Source of the DNA: Pseudomonadota bacterium
GTDB taxonomy: Bacteria > Desulfobacterota > Desulfovibrionia > Desulfovibrionales > Desulfovibrionaceae
DNA: 64,000 nucleotides
Assembly: GCA_023426275.1 (NCBI GenBank)
Contig: JAFABC010000086.1
Span: forward strand, 12,367-76,366
Direction: 5' to 3'
Shown: positions 61,625 through 64,000 of the stretch, in pieces
Numbering within the stretch: the stretch's first letter is position 1
Layout of the letters: every line of letters begins with the position of its first letter
Position numbers and translations under genes: made by a program
The notes under the pieces: generated by a model
What the model was told of the DNA's origin: nothing
Database searches by the model: none
Seen by the model: only the letters and a program-made list of their open reading frames with translations

Positions 61625-63831
61625 CGGGATTCCTCGCAGCGCCGCACATCCACCAGGGTCTGGCTGGCCATGGCCGTCACCAGCGGATCATAGGCTTTTT
61701 CCGGGTCCACGCTGTAGAGCAGATTCACGTTGGCCCCGCCGTCCGTCAGCGGGAGATCGTCCAGGCCGAGCTCCCGGCAGCCCTGCCACCAGCCGTGCAG
61801 CACCATGACCGTATCGGGCCGGATGCCGGGATAGCGTTCGGCCCTGACCTTGAGCCAGCCATGGGGCGAGGTCACGATGACCCAATCGCCATCGCGAATG
61901 CCACGCGCGGCCGCCGTTTCGGGATGGATGTGCAGCACCGGTTCGGGCGCGATCTCCCGGAGCAGGGGCACGTTGCGCTGCCAGGAGGCGCTGAAGTTCT
62001 TGGACGTATGGTAGTCGGACAAAATCAGCGGATGGCTCGCGGCCAGCTGTGGCGTGGCGGTGAGGCTTTCCGGCGGCTCCCGCCACTCGGGCATGGGGGC
62101 GTAGCCGGCCTGGGCAAAGGTGGTGTTGTACAGCGCCACCTTGCCCTGGGGCAGGAAGGGGCCGCTATCCAGCCGCCCGCTCGGCCGCCGGAACACCCGG
62201 TCGAATTTCTCGTATTCGGGCGGCGGCGGCGGACTGGCGATGCCGGTCGGGTGCTGTCGCAGCCTGGCCATGGTCAGCCCCAGGGGCGCCAGCTGCTCGT
62301 CCAGGCAGGCCGTGACGTCCCCCTGCCAGAAGTCGTCTCCGTAGCCCATGGCCGTGCCCAGATCCAGAAAGAACCCGATCATGGACTTGGCCGGGCCACG
62401 GGGCGGGACGACCCGGTTGGTGGCCATGAGCCAGCCCGGTCCCTGCTGAAAGGGGTTGTCGCATTCATAGCCGGTGGCCACGGGCACGACGATGTCGGCC
62501 CAGGGCATTTCCGCGGTGCGGGCCACATCGGCCACCACGAAAAAGTCCAGCTTCTCCAAGGCGGCCAGCACGTTTCGCGTGCCGCGCGTGCTGGGCAGGG
62601 GCTGGGTGCCGGGGGCGATGATCCCCCGGATGGGGTACGGCTTTTCGGTGAGCACGCTTTCCCAGATGCGGTAGTAGGCCGAGGAGGTGCCCTCCATGAA
62701 CGGTTGGAAGACCGCCGGGAATTCCGGCCCGACCATCTTGTCCACCAGGGCCTGGGTGTAGCGCTCCCGCAGCGTGATGTCCTTCGTGCCCCGCCTGGGC
62801 GGCAGCTTGAGCAGGTTGGTGCCCGGCCGGTCCAGGTGGCCGGTGACGGCCATGAGCATGGCCACGGCCCGGATGGCGTCGCAGGCAGCCGGGGCGTGCT
62901 CCAGGCCGTTGCCCACGTCGATGGCCGCCCGGGGGCAGGCGGCGTACTCGCGGGCCACCTGCCGGATCTGCGCCGCCGGCACGCCGGTGATCGGCTCCGC
63001 CCATTCCGGGGAATACCGCTTTACATGGGCCGCCAGGGCCTCGAAGCCGTAACACCAGGCGTCGATGAACGCATGGTCGAGGCGGTCCTCCCCGATGACC
63101 ACGTGCAGCATGGCCAGGGCCAGGGCCGCGTCCGTGCCCGGCCGCACCGGCACCCAGAGATCGGCCATGCCGGCGTCGGGCTCCACCGACGGCTTGATGG
63201 CGATGATGCGCGTTCCCCGCGCCTTGGCCGCCAGAAAAGCCCGGGCCACGGGCGCGACCGGGCCGGAATAGATGGGCTGGCGGCCCCAGTAGATGAGCAG
63301 GTCGCTGCGGTCGTAGTCCGGCAGGGGCCAGTCGGCCACGGTGTGCATGAAGGCAAAGGCCCGCTGCATGGCGCAGATGCCGCTATGACCGTAGTTGGGA
63401 CTGCCGTGGGCCACGAGGAACCGTTGCAGGTATTCGCTGTACGACCGTCTGGCCGGCGACAGCACGGCCAGGGACTCGGGGCCGTAGCGCTCCTTTTGCC
63501 GCAGCAGCACTTCGGCGATCTGGGCGATGGCCGCGTCCCAGCTGATTTTTTCAAAACGGCCCTCCCCTTTCTTCCCGATGCGCCGCAACGGGTGGGTCAG
63601 CCGGTCCGGGGAAGCCACCCACTGGGGCGCGGCATGGGCCTTGGCGCACAGCGCGCCCCGGTTGTTGGGGGATTCGTCCATGCCGGCCACGCGGAGAAAC
63701 CGGCCGTTTTTTGTAAAGGCGTAAATACCGCATCCGCCGCCCGGCCCGCCCGGGCCGCACATGCCGCAGACCGTGGGCACGACATCCTCGCCCCGGGAGC
63801 GGGCGATCTCAAGCGCTTGCTGCAACTGCAT
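61621..63831 (-). CDS. molybdopterin oxidoreductase catalytic subunit (DMSO-reductase family)
   Basis: Molybdenum or tungsten bis-MGD enzyme of 736 residues. The N-terminal 4Fe-4S site is VCGMCGPGGPGGGCGIYAFT with the fourth Cys in NNRGALCAKAHA. SGICAMQRAF places a Cys where polysulfide/thiosulfate reductase-like and formate dehydrogenase-like enzymes have a metal ligand. DLLIYWGRQPIYSG and VADVARTAEMPWADIVVPVA are typical MGD-binding segments, and the C-terminal domain (HPLILSDYHTSKNFSASW) closes the second MGD. No Tat signal is visible. The start MQLQQALEIARSRGE at 63831 has no strong ribosome site. The substrate cannot be told from sequence. Confidence 0.88.
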   Translation of the reverse strand: MQLQQALEIARSRGEDVVPTVCGMCGPGGPGGGCGIYAFTKNGRFLRVAGMDESPNNRGALCAKAHAAPQWVASPDRLTHPLRRIGKKGEGRFEKISWDAAIAQIAEVLLRQKERYGPESLAVLSPARRSYSEYLQRFLVAHGSPNYGHSGICAMQRAFAFMHTVADWPLPDYDRSDLLIYWGRQPIYSGPVAPVARAFLAAKARGTRIIAIKPSVEPDAGMADLWVPVRPGTDAALALAMLHVVIGEDRLDHAFIDAWCYGFEALAAHVKRYSPEWAEPITGVPAAQIRQVAREYAACPRAAIDVGNGLEHAPAACDAIRAVAMLMAVTGHLDRPGTNLLKLPPRRGTKDITLRERYTQALVDKMVGPEFPAVFQPFMEGTSSAYYRIWESVLTEKPYPIRGIIAPGTQPLPSTRGTRNVLAALEKLDFFVVADVARTAEMPWADIVVPVATGYECDNPFQQGPGWLMATNRVVPPRGPAKSMIGFFLDLGTAMGYGDDFWQGDVTACLDEQLAPLGLTMARLRQHPTGIASPPPPPEYEKFDRVFRRPSGRLDSGPFLPQGKVALYNTTFAQAGYAPMPEWREPPESLTATPQLAASHPLILSDYHTSKNFSASWQRNVPLLREIAPEPVLHIHPETAAARGIRDGDWVIVTSPHGWLKVRAERYPGIRPDTVMVLHGWWQGCRELGLDDLPLTDGGANVNLLYSVDPEKAYDPLVTAMASQTLVDVRRCEESR

Positions 63832-63879
63832 ACCAACTCACTTTCAAAACGTAATAACTTGATTAAAAAAGACGAAGAA

Positions 63880-63931
63880 ATGCCTCCGGCGGCCGGGAGG
63901 GGGTCACCCCCTCCCGGACCCTCCCGAAAGG
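63880..63931 (+). repeat. REP-like intergenic palindrome, copy 2
   Basis: AATGCCTCCGGCGGCCGGGA and the palindrome centred on TCAC (63893-63916), followed by CTCCCGAAAGG, repeat the unit at 38569-38625. It lies upstream of the molybdopterin enzyme; nothing else is evident between 63832 and 64000. Confidence 0.6.
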
Positions 63932-64000
63932 GGGGCGGAGGCCTGGCTGGTCGGGCGGTCCAGTGGTGGGCTTCGAACGTTTGGCGGCGCATTTTCGCCC

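Noticed and set aside
1..64000. CRISPR arrays, rRNA genes, transposases or an integrase
   Set aside because: No array of regularly spaced short repeats, no rRNA-like sequence and no recognisable transposase or integrase was seen; the only regular repeat is the three-copy 80-bp unit at 1816-2020.

Overview
The window is GC-rich bacterial DNA that looks like a chromosome segment of a sulfate-reducing or related deltaproteobacterium of the Desulfovibrionaceae type. The reasons are the gene content: two tungsten-type aldehyde:ferredoxin oxidoreductases (AOR), a Wtp tungstate ABC transporter, many 4Fe-4S proteins, an octaheme cytochrome, DUF362 proteins and a sigma-54 two-component system. The species cannot be named from the sequence alone.

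Layout. 1-1613: TetR regulator and the start of an HlyD-type efflux adaptor, lower in GC than most of the window. 2203-8747: a 6.5-kb islet bounded by two identical 51-bp repeats carrying the 3' half of a tRNA-Pro(UGG) gene. It holds a HisC-like aminotransferase, a degenerate ATPase/acetyltransferase protein, a PP-loop amidotransferase-like enzyme, an E1-like ThiF protein and a GNAT-like protein. 9144-11252: a small STAS-like protein and a second ATPase-GNAT fusion. 11766-28108: an aldehyde/alcohol metabolism block. The module [Tat-exported ferredoxin - AOR - hairpin - B12-binding radical SAM protein] occurs twice in opposite orientations around the wtpABC tungstate transporter. An iron alcohol dehydrogenase, a PAS histidine kinase and a sigma-54 response regulator follow. 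A candidate -24/-12 promoter lies before AOR module 1 and another before the alcohol dehydrogenase.

28491-40979: an AraC regulator, then a co-directional run of exported proteins: outer-membrane-like protein, DUF2092, Gly/His-rich protein, arylsulfatase, DUF1254/DUF1214 lipoprotein and an octaheme-HEAT-TPR cytochrome. 41116-44758: small exported protein, alpha/beta hydrolase, and a beta-helix/polysaccharide-deacetylase protein. 45318-49019: a decayed or badly sequenced locus with several frameshifts (SH3 protein, unknown protein, SpoIIE phosphatase, RsbW-like ATPase). 49347-54470: two small exported proteins, then a NapH-like membrane iron-sulfur protein with two DUF362 proteins. 55152-56636: an exported subtilisin. 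57376-60514: an AT-rich envelope-polysaccharide cluster (methyltransferase, small membrane protein, a sulfatase-like membrane protein split by a frameshift at a T7 run). 61076-63831: a molybdopterin oxidoreductase and its ferredoxin.

How the parts fit. Tungstate uptake would supply the AORs, the ferredoxins would carry their electrons, and the alcohol dehydrogenase would interconvert aldehydes and alcohols under sigma-54 control. The strongest candidates for something undescribed are the tRNA-bounded PP-loop/ThiF/GNAT/aminotransferase islet and the duplicated Tat-ferredoxin/AOR/B12-radical-SAM module.
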